From: Diphasiastrum complanatum
Taxonomy: Eukaryota; Streptophyta; Lycopodiopsida; Lycopodiales; Lycopodiaceae
NCBI GenBank assembly: GCA_029204225.1
Contig: CM055097.1
Location: forward strand, 14,017,221 to 14,081,220
Direction of reading: 5' to 3'
DNA: 64,000 bases
Part shown: piece after piece, positions 45,758 through 56,999 of the stretch
Position numbering within the stretch: the stretch's first letter is position 1
Layout: each line of letters opens with the position of its first letter
The notes under the pieces: model-generated
Seen by the model: only the letters and a program-made list of their open reading frames with translations
Told to the model about the DNA's origin: nothing
Database searches by the model: none
Program-made: the position numbers and the translations under genes

Positions 45758-47959
45758 CTTCTTCCTTTGCCTATCAAACTTTTCCCGAAGATTAGACGTG
45801 AGGTAAAGCATTCTAAAAATGGGTTTCATACGTGCACAATTAGTGCAAGTCCAAATTGCTAAAGAAGTCAAATTCCGCGTGTAAATACAAAAATTTATTC
45901 GTCTAATCTTTATTTGTTGATATGCATTAAGGGGCTTAAACACCGCTGGCTAAGCTTTCTTATTGTATAATTGTTTGTTATTCATCAAATGGATGAACTG
46001 AGGGTTTCTAAAACCATTTTTGACGATTACGATCGATTATCTCACGCACACGGAGCTATTTTATTGATACCTTGTATGAATTTCAGGAGCTATTTGGACC
46101 GAAAACTTTAATTTTAACTTCAAAGAACTCTGCGTGCATTCTCGTAGTACTCTCTCTGCGCAAGCAGGTCAGATTCAGCCGATTCACACGTAGAAAAATC
46201 CTCAAACCAGTGATGATTACGAGGTACTGCCCATTTAGTTTTGCAGTACAAGATCGATGTTGCTCTATCGCGATTCGTTATAAAAGAGGGGGGCATGATC
46301 CTCTCCACACTGTATGCATTTGCCTGTCCTTGAATCGAATGATATCATCTCGGCCACTCTATTCCCAGTACAGCTTTCCAATGTATAACCTACTTTTGTT
46401 TGTAATTACTGATATGCATTGATACACGGTTCTCTCTCACTCATATCGTTGATGCATTATGCTCATATTTTCAGATTCATTTGATTCTTTAACATCCAGA
46501 GCACTAAACTGTCTAACATATGACTATCATAGTACTCATTCTATTCTACATATCAAGATTTAAGACAAGTGCTGCAGCACGATAATCAAAAACATCACTC
46601 AACAAGCATTTCCAGAAATGTAAACTGAGAATAGATTGTCATCGTATAATTTTACAAAGGATTATGAACTCACAATGTTTGGAAGGAATGATTTTACTAT
46701 CATCCTCACATCAGAAATCTACATTTGCAATCCATACTTTATGCAACCTAAACGATTATCAGCACGTGTTCTAATTTGAGTCGTTCTAATACAAAGATAG
46801 GCCATCCGCTGCAGTCAACACATGTACAAGGACGAAGATGTTTATAATACCAAATGAAGCAGAGAAGGATTTCTCCAAGAGCCCAAGCTCTCAAAGCATA
46901 CGCTCATTTAATCAGTTCAACGACCGTTCATGAATATAGTACAAATACCTGCTCGCTGGATCGTCGTGAGTCCAGTGCTTGGGGAAACCTCCCTCCAGTT
47001 TTCCTAAAATATTATATCTTTTAATGGATGTGGGCTTTTTAAAAAAACTTTGTTCAAAAACGTTCAACTCAAAAATGTTGCATTCTAAAATCCTAGACGT
47101 ATCAAACATTGTAGTTTATTATAATACGTAGCTTTGTTAAAAGAATAATGCATCGATTAAAATTATCTTTGATATCCTGAATTATATTCATCATAATAAA
47201 TTTTTTTCATAAATTTCAAGGATCTTTGGCATTCAACTATTTTTCTTGAAACCTAGCTCGGTCCAACAATTACTTTCATGGAAAAATGTGTTATAAAGTT
47301 AGAAATTAGCCAAGTACAAATAGGTTTACAAACGTAACTTATATAAAAAAAATTGTGCAAAAGATCGAACAGCTACAAAGTAGAACTTTCCCATTTCAAA
47401 ATTTTACGTGGTTTTCTGAAGTACTATAATAATCTACACGAATCCTATATATTCAAAAGCCAATAATTTAGAATCCTACATGTATTTACTAAACATAAAA
47501 TTTCCTACAAAATAAATTTTTTATCGGTTTTTAGAAAGTCAACATCCTACATTTTATCTCTTAAATCGGTTATTTAGAAAAGTTGTAGGTTCCATTCCTA
47601 GGCTATGCCGGTTATTCCGAGCAATGGTCGTGCCTCCTCCCTCGGTATCAATTGCCTCCATCCCAATTATCAGCTCTTTTCTCAAGGCTCACTCCAGCTC
47701 AGGCTTTAAGGCTACACGGCGCCACACTTGTTTAGCCTTTGGCCTTGGCCCAATGGGGGATTCCCACGTGGCACATTTGCCCGGCCCTGCTCAAATGAGC
47801 GGATGCCTAAGAAATTTCCCTTGAGAGCGCCCAATTTTTTAGCGCCCGCGTGTGTGGTTGCCCTAGGTCCTAGGCAGCACGCCCGGGCGCCAGGCAATGT
47901 GGCGTTGGTCCGGAGTAGCGGCCCTCAAGCGCCAAGCAATGTGGTGCTGGGCTCCCAGT
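45758..47959. other. downstream of GT47, no recognised gene
   Basis: It includes the unmarked 3' UTR of the GT47 gene. It is AT-rich to about 47600 and then more GC-rich. Short ORFs lack recognisable domains and no repeat partner was found. Confidence 0.55.
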
Positions 47960-50070
47960 GAATGATAAAGCGTCAAATACATGACCAAGGCCTACCCATA
48001 AGTGGTGTCCTGTAGTACGAACACTTGTGCCACCTATAAATTCGCTGCTACACCACTTGTCACACCAAATCAGGTCTCCGACCATGGCCCGCACCTGTAA
48101 CAAGATGCCCTCACGTCCAAGCATATCCAACTGTCCAATAAGTCCTGAAAGCTGATCCCCATCCATTCCTCATGCTCCAAGCACAAGAGTCTACCAAGGA
48201 CTCACTGAATGAATGTACACAAACCTCACCATAGGCTATACCTGAGTAGCTCGCCCATCTCCCAGAGATACTGATAATGATTTGCCTCTTCTACATCTCA
48301 TGCAGGCTCAACTTCCCATGCTTGACATTGCCAACTCTGATTTGACCAGTATATAGGCCTCCCACCAAGGAGCCTATCTCACCAATACATTCATCATAGT
48401 ATCCAAGCCAAAGCAAATGCAAACTAGATCCACCATCGTGATGTGAAACTCACCCACGATCCATAGCATATTAGGTAGGATAGTTCCAGAACCCTGTACC
48501 CTGTACCATCTGATCACCAAGTATCCATTACCCGCTAATAGCTCCCCAAGAATCTGTCCACCTATAGTACAACTAGACTTCAATTGGATCTAACCAAAAG
48601 TTGCATCCTGCTTACCAAAAGATGATGGATAGAAACAACATGTGATGCCAACATGGAGATCACTGTGCATATAACCATGCAACTCACCTGGTCACTTGCC
48701 AAAGTATCAGCTGTCACTCCATGAGCAACCATCTCCATACCTGCTGGCTCACATCATGGGCATGCTGGATCCACATCACCCCATAATGCACTCCATGCCC
48801 TCAGGATATCTACCACCCCAGGTACACTCCATGCCACCTACCTCCAAGTAGGCTTGACCCGTCCCTAGGTCACCACATGATGCACCAGCTAAAGAACATC
48901 GTCCATACATCAAATGACATATCATACCTGAGCAATTGTAGCATCTCCCTAAGTGCCACCACAATGGACTTGTCATCCACATACTATGCTCACCTGATGT
49001 CTCCAATCCTGGTCACCATCCTACTTGACAAGTCGAACTCCAAAGCTTGACCTACTCCACCTGGCTCCTAGCATATGCTCGCTCTCCCTGGCTATGTGCC
49101 ACACAAGCCTGTCCCTGAGTCGCCGCTCATGAAATCCCGAGACAACTGTCTCCCTGATCGTACTGAGGTATATGGCTTTGAGTGACTTTCTCTAGGCTAT
49201 CTGATCTCACCACCTGTGAATCTGAACCATACAAATTCCAACAATTGTGCAAACCTAGACTCCTGCATATACAGCCAAATGCATGAAAGCTAAAGATAGC
49301 TTATCCACGCCCGTGATGGTAGATACCTCCTCATCGATGCCAATGCCAATGACTGGCCCCCTGCTGTAATGCCAATCTGTACTCCCAAATGAGCACACCA
49401 TGAAGTCCTCACCATCAGTGTCCTCTCAAGTAGATCACTAGCAAAACACTCACCACAATGTTTGCCCTCCGATCACACCCCGTGCGATCTCCATCAGCTC
49501 TCCAACCTAGAGTTGGCTCCCAAAGCTTCACTCTTTGTCCATTTGTGTTTGCAGCTTTCTGATTCCATCCTGAATCCCACTTGTAAGTCTTGTCCATCCA
49601 AAGACTCAAGTCCAATCTAGAATAACTGCCCCCTGATGAACATCCAATGTCATCCTATAGTGTTATCCCTACTAGGTATCCCAATGCCATCCCTGATCAC
49701 AAAGATCTGATCATCTGCCTTGTAGTTTCCACCTATATTCCCCCAACTAGCTCCAAGCTACTCCTGTGAATGGTTCCAAACCACTCCCTGAGAATACATT
49801 GAGATGTGAACTCCAAGGCCACCATCAAGTCCCTCACATGACTGTGCATGCCAATATCCCTCCAAGTGAACCTGTGAGATCTTCCATGGCCCAAACCAAA
49901 CGATCTACACCCTATCATCACTAGAATCTGCATCCATGATGCAATACTGATATGGCAAATTGACTTGACTTACTCAGAATAGATAGTTAACTACAGGTGA
50001 CACAGGTGTTGGTACGACTAGATACCACTCATGGGCAGACCTTGGTCATGTATTTGATACTTTATCATTC
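47960..50070. mobile_element. 2.1 kb TIR element without ORF
   Basis: The ends 47960 to about 48041 and about 49989-50070 are inverted repeats of roughly 82 bp. They share GAATGATAAAG, TCAAATACATGACCAAGG, CCCATRAGTGGT, GTACNAACAC and GTGYCACCT. The interior is pyrimidine-rich on the plus strand (many CCATCC/CCACCT words) and has no ORF with a recognisable transposase. TIR length and lack of coding suggest a non-autonomous DNA transposon such as a Mutator-like element. No matching 8-9 bp target duplication is visible at the apparent edges, so the true ends may differ slightly. Confidence 0.65.
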
Positions 50071-50237
50071 GTGTTGGTTTGCATGAATGTGTGTGGGCTT
50101 GCATGTTACCTTGTCACGGGAGTCTAGATCTGAGATGGAGTCGTATGTGGTTGTGCATTTGCTACGTTAGAAACAAAGTAATCATTTGATGCTCTTTGAC
50201 TTGTCATTATGTCTACTAGTTGTTTATCCAGTGAGGG

Positions 50238-50480
50238 TATAGTCTTATGATGGCAGTAAGATTTTCTCAGGTTGAGCCTCAGTCACTCATTTATGTCAGC
50301 TTTACAGGTTTGTGCTTGTAAGTGCCTGATAGGATGTTAGCCTAGCTAGATGGAGGATGTAAGGCTCATGGTGGCAGTGGGATTTTCTCAGTTTAAGCCA
50401 TGTCGCTCATGTGGTCCACTTGTGGTCAAGTCGGACGAGTCGGTTGGTCAAGAGTATGGTAAGCTCTCTGTATGAGCATT
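50238..50480. repeat. dispersed repeat shared with 20155-20340
   Basis: Two adjacent versions: a weak one at 50238-50310 (TATGATGGCAGTAAGATTTTCTCAGG) and a stronger one at 50316-50480 (GCTTGTAAGTGCCTGATAGG, GGCTCATGGTGGCAGTGGGA). The same words occur at 20155-20340. Confidence 0.5.
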
Positions 50481-50489
50481 GTGTTCCAT

Positions 50490-50978
50490 GAGGGTTTTGA
50501 TTGCCCATCTCTATATATTCGTCGTAATGTATCACAACGATGTCTAACCCATAAACTCATATGTTTATAGATTTCCTTCAACTCGAATTCCTCATCTTGT
50601 GGGAATTTGTTACAAAGGCTACCAACAACCTGCCATTTTAGATCGGCTACCAACAACCTGCCATTTCAGATCGTTTGATTGGTTGGACCATTTCATGAAC
50701 AATTTGTCGCCAAAATGGCGTTGGCATCAAGAATATAAGTGGTCCATAACCACCCGACCTTTGCAGTTGACGATTATGTTACCTTCAGGATCCACATCGT
50801 AATACAGATTAGTGGATGACTCTTCGGTAGGTGTGGGAGCCGCGGCCGCTTGTGAGGGACCTGCAATTTCATCTTGACTAAGCAAGATTTACAATTCTGC
50901 TTTTTGCTCGGAAGATAACGATGCATAGAAATTTGAGACATAGCCTCCCGAGCTCTCACCACTGCTAGATCCCGACAT
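50490..50978 (-). pseudogene. transposase-like N-terminal fragment, unidentified
   Basis: ATG at 50978 opens MSGSSSGESSGGYVSNFYAS, then LSSEQKAEL, a stop, ILLSQDEIAGPSQAAAAPTP, NLYYDVDPEGNIIVNCKGRV, a stop, and FGDKLFMKWSNQSNDLKWQ. After a 28-bp tandem duplication it continues SLCNKFPQDEEFELKEIYKH and WVRHRCDTLRRIYRDGQ. The Trp/Arg-spaced second half resembles regions of plant En/Spm-type transposon proteins, but I cannot name the family surely. Two stops plus the frame-shifting duplication make it a pseudogene. It runs into the dispersed repeat near 50480. Confidence 0.45.
50617..50672. repeat. 28-bp tandem duplication
   Basis: GGCTACCAACAACCTGCC plus 10 further bases is repeated back to back (50617-50644 and 50645-50672) with one C/T difference. 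As 28 is not a multiple of three, it shifts the frame of the transposase-like fragment. Confidence 0.9.
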
Positions 50979-51939
50979 GTTTTCTACATTCATAAACATA
51001 TAAAACATTACAATAAACCCTAATAAATTGAAATGAAGAAAAAAAGAAAATCAACGACAAAACTTTAATGCATATTGGATTTAAACTTTCATACCTGTGA
51101 TAAAAAAAAAGGATATGAATGCGTTTATAACCTACAACTAGATGCAAAAGAATCATGTAAGTGACAACGTATAAGAATCGTACTAACTAATAATCAAAAC
51201 ATGAGAATCATACAATAATTTGTTTTGTACATGTGCATATATGCAGTTTATCCCAAAGAGATGGATTACATTCAGATTGATCTAGCGATGAAGACACTAC
51301 TCAAGTCAACAAGGTAAATATTAAACATGCATGTTTTCTTATTCAAAAAGGCTTTGTTACTATAGGTTAAATATGACTTTGAATATTGTGGTAAAGTGAC
51401 ATGTACTTGATGTTTGTTTCTCGCATAAAAATTATTTTCAAATAAAATATGATGCACATGCGTCAAGTGTCATGGGCAAAACTTTGCGTGAAAGACGCAT
51501 TGTTGAAAATCATTTGTGGAAGTTTGGACAAAAAGATGAGGGTCAACCATCGAATTTGAAAGACGTTAAGGATTGTTAACTTGACATGATTGTTTTTTTT
51601 TATAATATTCGTCAATTTATATATGTCAATAATTGAATTTGTTTAATGTGTGTAGCCAATAAATTGAATGCCATTCCACAGAGTTGATCCATTTGTGTTT
51701 AGTTACAAGCAACGTCAAGTTTTAATAGACATGAGAGAACAAAGAACAAAACAAATTCATGAAGAAAATACAATTGGAGAAACAATTGGTTGCCGCCACA
51801 ATTTTTCGATCACCGGACGTCGATTTTGGGATTTTTTGCCTGGACGTCGAATTCCGATGTGTCGGACTGCGACGGATTATAAAATTTCTGAAAATACGTC
51901 GAATGCCCACGTCGGAATCCGCGCGATATGTTATTGTGA
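50979..51939. other. AT-rich spacer with short coding-like pieces
   Basis: Two short plus-strand stretches look protein-like (KTLRERRIVENHLWKFGQKD at about 51480-51580; VDPFVFSYKQRQVLIDMREQ at about 51680-51740). They carry no domain I recognise and are separated by non-coding sequence. At 51800-51930 several ACGTCG/GACGTCG words cluster. Confidence 0.4.
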
Positions 51940-51949
51940 ATGCTTGTAG

Positions 51950-52677
51950 GAACGATTCTGACAAATGAAGATGGTCTGAAAACCGATGAAGAGAAGAAGG
52001 AGGCCATGCAACACACGCCTTATAGGAGGCTAATTGGATGGCTGATGTATCTAGCAGTTAACACACGTCCTGACATTGCTTATGCCATGTTTAGGATGAG
52101 CCAATTCAACGTGAACACAGGTGCTATACACTGGAAGATTGACAAGTGAATTCTACAGTACCTTCAGAAAACCAAGGATTTTGGGTTGTCTTACTCACGT
52201 GATGCCGGATTCCAATTGCACTCCTACAGCGATGCAAGTTGGGCATCACTCAAGGATGACTGTAAAAGCGTCTTAGCAAGGTGCACCATCGCAACAAAGG
52301 CAGCCATTCTCTGGGCCAGCAAGAAGCAGACCATCACCGCTCAGTCATCCTGCGAAGCAGAATATGTCGCAGCCACCAAGATGGCCAACGGCAGTACATG
52401 GCTCAGACAGTTCCTCAACGGACTAGGTGAAACCACCAACGAGCCTCTAATTCTGCAAATGGACAATACATCTGCCATACACTTGACGAAGGATCTTGTG
52501 CTTCATTCAAGGATGAAACACATTGCAATCAAATATCAATTGATATAGAACCTAGTCGAGAGGAACGAATTGAAAACCACCTTCATTGGAACGAAGCAGA
52601 TGGTAGCCAACATCTTTACTAAGCCCTTAGACAAAGGGATGTTTGAAAGGTAGAGGATGAACGCTTTGAGAGGGAGT
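51950..52677 (+). pseudogene. copia RT end and RNase H (plus strand)
   Basis: The frame shows TPYRRLIGWLMYLAVNTRPD and IAYAMFRMSQFNVNTGAIHW, a stop, then FGLSYSRDAGFQLHSYSDAS. RNase H continues with SVLARCTIATKAAILWASKK, SSCEAEYVAATKMANGSTWL, LILQMDNTSAIHLTKDLVLH and SRMKHIAIKYQLI, a stop, then ANIFTKPLDKGMFER. RNase H acidic residues are present. Two in-frame stops disable it, and the RT core upstream is missing. The polypurine tract GAGAGGGAGT (52668-52677) leads into an LTR. Confidence 0.88.
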
Positions 52678-53300
52678 TGAAGAAACTTAATGTTTCTAGC
52701 CACAAAGCTTTGATAGCTTTCGAATTCGTGTCTATAGAAATGCACGAAAGGACCAATAGGTCTTTGTGTCTGCAGAAATACAAAGGAACTACCCCTAGGC
52801 AGAAACCGCCCCAGACAATAACCACCTACATAACGGTTTCAAAAAAGGCCAAGACCCAAAGACACGAAGGTCAAACGAACGAAAACTCAAAGGTGAAGAC
52901 CCAAAGTTTGAAGACCAAAGGACCTCGAAGGGGAAGCTGAAGGCCGAAGGAAGACACAAAGCCACGAAGCTCAAAACACCCGAAGACCGAAAAACAATGG
53001 ATCTTCATGCTCCAAGTACAAAGGATATCATCCAAAGTACCAGAAGGAGAACCACCTCCACGAACAATGTCGATGGCAAACTGAGTGTTGTTAGAACATG
53101 CTTAACCAACCGTTCTTGTAATCAGTGATTAGATTAAACCATTTCTCTCAATCCATATATAAATATGACGAACACGCTAGTCATAGAACTGCCAATCGAT
53201 GTCCAAGAGTTTGTTGTGAATCTGATGTCGGCTTCGACAACTTCGGTTCTCCGAGCAACTCTAATACCACAGTTGTGAATCTAGGCTCTAATAGGAGTGA
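52678..53300 (+). repeat. LTR of copia family X, plus orientation (end uncertain)
   Basis: It starts TGAAGAAACTTAATGTTTCT right after the polypurine tract. It includes a CGAAG/ACCCAAAG-rich tract at 52850-52985 and a TATATAAATA box at about 53155. The right edge is unclear because an inverted LTR of the same family begins nearby. Confidence 0.7.
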
Positions 53301-53305
53301 ACCGG

Positions 53306-53317
53306 GCTCTGATAGCA
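53306..53317 (-). promoter_or_regulatory. primer-binding-site-like sequence, minus strand
   Basis: The minus strand reads TGCTATCAGAGC, one base from the standard TGGTATCAGAGC. It is separated by CTGA from a TGTGAATTC LTR edge. The primer site at 63884 has the same CTGA spacer, which supports the call. Confidence 0.5.
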
Positions 53318-53321
53318 CTGA

Positions 53322-54299
53322 TGTGAATTCTGGAATTCGAAGAAGTCGGAGACCTCAAACACTTCAAAGTCAAAGCTAGCCGTGATTCACTGGTATGAGC
53401 TCAGATGGAGCCAATCTATCCGGGGACGCTATTGCTTCATTCCGCGATCAACATCCTCCAAACTATAGATAGCTACCGCTAATCTGATACTAATTTATGA
53501 ATAGTAAATAATGTCAAATGACAGCAGAAGAACTGTAAGTTGTCTATGTTACCAAAATCAAGTATACAGCAATGATCTTTTTGAGTGTTGTCTGTTTTTC
53601 ATATCAACGCGTGGAGGTAAGAGAGGTATTCTCCCTTACTGGGAACTAGCTACTACTAGCACTAAATCGTTGGTCTGATAATATGCATCTGCTACTGCAA
53701 GACTGCATTCATCAACCTCTTTCTTTCATACACACTCTGTGTATGATTCTTACTTTTTATCCTTTTCTATATGTATCCGACCTCCAATACATATAGCATG
53801 CTTGGTTTGATTACAAGAACTAAATTAGCTAAGCATTACAAGATAGTTTAAGTTAAAACATTAGCTAACTACGTCTTGCTACTTTGCTTAACTACAAGGG
53901 CTTAACGGTTGAGTCATAACATTCAAACTGTCATGCTCGTCAAGATTTGATGACATACTTGACGTTTGACATGGCTGGCTCGACTTTTGGCTTTGGCACA
54001 TTTCTGAGGTTGAGTCCTCGTCGGTCACTTTGGTGACTTCGGACACTTCGGGGATTTCGGCCTTTGGGGACTGGTTTGTCTTCAATGCCTTTGTTGTCTT
54101 TGGGGACTTCGGCCACTTCGGCTGAGTCTTGACTTCGGTGTCGTCGATGACTTGGGTTGAGATTGGTGGCTTGGCAACTCGTTGGCGTTGGGGACTTCGG
54201 TTGAGTCGGTTGCTGTCTGTGTAGAAATCTAGTGTATTTCTGTAGGTAAAGGCTCACACGCTAAAAGCACTTTGTGGGTAAAAACATTAAGTTTCTTCA
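53322..54299 (-). repeat. LTR of copia family X, minus orientation
   Basis: Read leftward from 54299 it begins TGAAGAAACTTAATGTTTTT, matching the plus-orientation LTR at 52678. It carries a comparable CCGAAGTC-rich tract at 53990-54220. With the primer-like site at 53306 it forms a 5' LTR end facing left. The two LTRs are therefore arranged head to head. Confidence 0.65.
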
Positions 54300-54812
54300 G
54301 AGTCCGCTAGTAAGCGAGACTGTCTGATATAATTTGTGAGAGACATAGTATCTCTTGCGCCGACGCGCTGGGTGGGTTTGTCACATAGTGCTCAAGAAAA
54401 GATTGTTGATAATATAGTAGGTATAATGTACATGTTTTTTTTTTCTTTATCTTGAATGATATCGAATGCCTTAATGTTTGATCATTGTCAGTACATGTTC
54501 AACTGTTTATTCTTATTCCGCACACTGGCTCATTCTTGTTGAATGCTTACACAATTTTTAAAAAAAAACGTAGGTCAGTAGTTTGTCTACACTCTAGAAG
54601 ATTGTAGATTTGATCTAGCAATAGTAGCCACCAGTTAGAATCAAATTCTATCTGAGTACAGTGAACCCATTGTTCATGCTAAGATACACATCAGTTGTAT
54701 CACAGCAATCGAGGTTCGAAGAGAAGAAAGTGCGAACGCGAATCTCCTTCGGTTTCGTTTCGTGCAACAATTGCACTCCAATCATCGACATTCTCAACAC
54801 TACTATCATTGG

Positions 54813-55140
54813 TGCACGCAAACTTATCTTTCAAAGCTTTCACTCTCAAAACAAAAGTATTTGGGCTCTCTTCACTCTTTTGCAAACTTTGAAAGATTTG
54901 TCTTCTTAGGTCAACACTCTAGAAGTAGACTTGGACTCATAAAGCTTCTTCAAAGCTTCCCAAGCCTCACTTGATGAAGTACACCTACCAACTTCCTTGA
55001 GAAGTTCATTGGTAACATTCATCTTTATCATGTGTAGAGCTCTTTTGGCCCTCTTGTCATACCTCACTTGATCTTGTTGTGTTGTTGGTCTCTCTTCCAA
55101 ACCCACAACAATATCCAGAACATCATTCTAATAGATCTTG
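54813..55140 (-). pseudogene. copia gag N-terminal half, inverted
   Basis: The minus strand reads DVLDIVVGLEERPTTQQDQ, KRALHMIKMNVTNELLKEVG, CTSSSEAWEALKKLYESKST, then after a stop and shift QKSEESPNTFVLRVKALKDK and FAC. This is the N-terminal half of a copia gag. It ends exactly where the plus-strand gag at 55289 begins (ACIDES), so the two halves look like one gene with an inverted part. Confidence 0.75.
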
Positions 55141-55288
55141 ATCAAACATAAATCAAAACATAAAATGATATTGTTGTCCATACAAAAATAGTAAGCCACT
55201 ATATTTCACATGTGTGGATTTGAAAATATTATTTAATAAACATTCTACACACAAAATTGCAAGATATCACAAGTATAGTGCTTGCATT

Positions 55289-56172
55289 GATGAGAGTATT
55301 AAGGAAAGAGAGCTTGTTCAAGTTATTCTTAATGGATTGTTGGATGCTCATGCTAACATTGTTCAAAGTCTTGCTATTCAAAAGACTTTTTCAAGTTTGA
55401 TTGATCTTCAAGAGATTTTGATCAATGAAGAATATAGGGCTAGAGAGGAGGCTATGTTCATCAAGGGCAAATTCAAGGGCAAAGGCAAAAGTAAGTGGTC
55501 TAAAGGGCAAGATCAAGGGGAAGCTTCTTCAAATGGTAAAAAGAAAGATAGATCAAAGCTCAAGTGCTTCTATTGTGGCATCAAAGGACACTTTGCAAGT
55601 GAGTGCTACAAGAAGAAGAGGGATCAAGGAGACAAGCAAGGTAATCTTACTCTTGATGAGGATGGTTTGTATATTCAAAATGCAAATGAAGATGCTTTTA
55701 TGATGTCTTCATGTATGCTTGCTAATGATGGAGATCTAGATCCATGGTGGATTGATAGTGGAGCAAGTTCACACATGACTTTTCACAAAGAGTATTTTAC
55801 TTCTTTGTTGGCATATGGAGATGACAAGAGGGTAATCTACACGGCCAATGATAGTGAGCATGCAATCAAAGGGATTGGCACAATTCTTATTTCTCTCTCT
55901 AGAAATAGGAATGTTCATTCGGAGGATGTTTTGCTCATTCCATTTATTATCAAGAATTTACTTAGTGTAAAGGCCTCAAAGTTGAGTTTGATGGAGATGC
56001 TTGCATGTTCAAAAGGAAGGATATCTTGATTGCAAAAGGTAAAAGGCAAGAGAAATTGTTCAAACTAGATGCTTGTGTTATTGCTAACCAAGCTGGATGT
56101 GTTGCAAGAGAGCAAATACCTATTCAAGAGGTTTGGCGTAAAAGGATAGGACACCTCAACTTATAGTCATTG
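55289..56172 (+). pseudogene. copia gag C-terminal half, protease and pre-integrase
   Basis: The frame opens ACIDESIKERELVQVILNGL and LDAHANIVQSLAIQKTFSSL, then a Lys/Gly-rich stretch. A perfect CCHC knuckle CFYCGIKGHFASEC follows, and protease WWIDSGASSHMTFHKEYF with the catalytic D-S-G. After a shift near 55970 it reads KLFKLDACVIANQAGC and EVWRKRIGHLNL, the pre-integrase motif, with a stop. Homology ends near 56172. It is closely related to the minus-strand gag at 21150. No start codon of its own is expected because the N-terminal half is inverted upstream. Confidence 0.85.
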
Positions 56173-56696
56173 GAGGTAATGGCTCTTCCAACTTCCTTAA
56201 CAATTTGGGTTGCTTTGAATTTCTCATCCTGAGCGAAGCATATTCTGGTGACAGATCCACATGAAGATGATAAAGCTTTGTCATCAGTATAGTAGTAGTA
56301 TAGGTACAAACAACACAATGACAATAACAAAGCTAGAGATGGCGCTAACGACTCTGCTGGAGATTGTGATGGTGCTAAACACTTGTTTTTGACCCTGGAG
56401 ATAGAGATGGCGTAGGCTTTTTTCAGAAATGTCACTCCTAATTCAAATTTTTGAGTGTTTCCAACTATTGGGAGAGATTATTTTAACATTTTACAAAATT
56501 ATATTTTAACTATGGTTAAACACTAGTGAAGTTTGGTGTGACTAAACTAAGGTGCATTCATTTACATGGAAAGTAGTGTGGGCAGATGCGTAAAGAAGTT
56601 AGAAAATGATATTATAATTACTTTGTGATTATTTTTCTCTCTCCTACATGGCATTTCTTATAGGGCCCTCTTTGGGCCCATATTTTCCCTAATGGT

Positions 56697-56955
56697 AGAA
56701 AATTGGTTCTCCCTTGCATTCTTGAACTTAACAAAGAAATCATACACTTCATCTTTTCTCTTTAGTAGATAGATCCAACAAAAGCTACAATAATCATCAA
56801 TGAAAGTTACTTACATCTTAGCTCCACTATTGCTAATTGTAGTAATTCCATGAATATCTGAATGTACAACCTGAAAAGGCTTTGTAAGTCTAGATGTAGA
56901 TCTAGTATAAGGTAGTCTATGTGACTTTGACAAAGCACAACACTCACAAACATGA
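56697..56955 (-). pseudogene. copia integrase fragment (minus strand)
   Basis: The minus strand reads HVCECCALSKSHRLPYTRST, LTKPFQVVHSDIHGITTISN, a stop, then VTFIDDYCSFCWIYLLKRKD and FFVKFKNARENQFST. It contains the zinc Cys pair and the first catalytic Asp (HSD). The D-N-G and E regions are missing at the left end. Confidence 0.8.
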
Positions 56956-56999
56956 TTGATATGGTCCGATACAGGGAGGAAAAGCTAAAACATGTAGAT

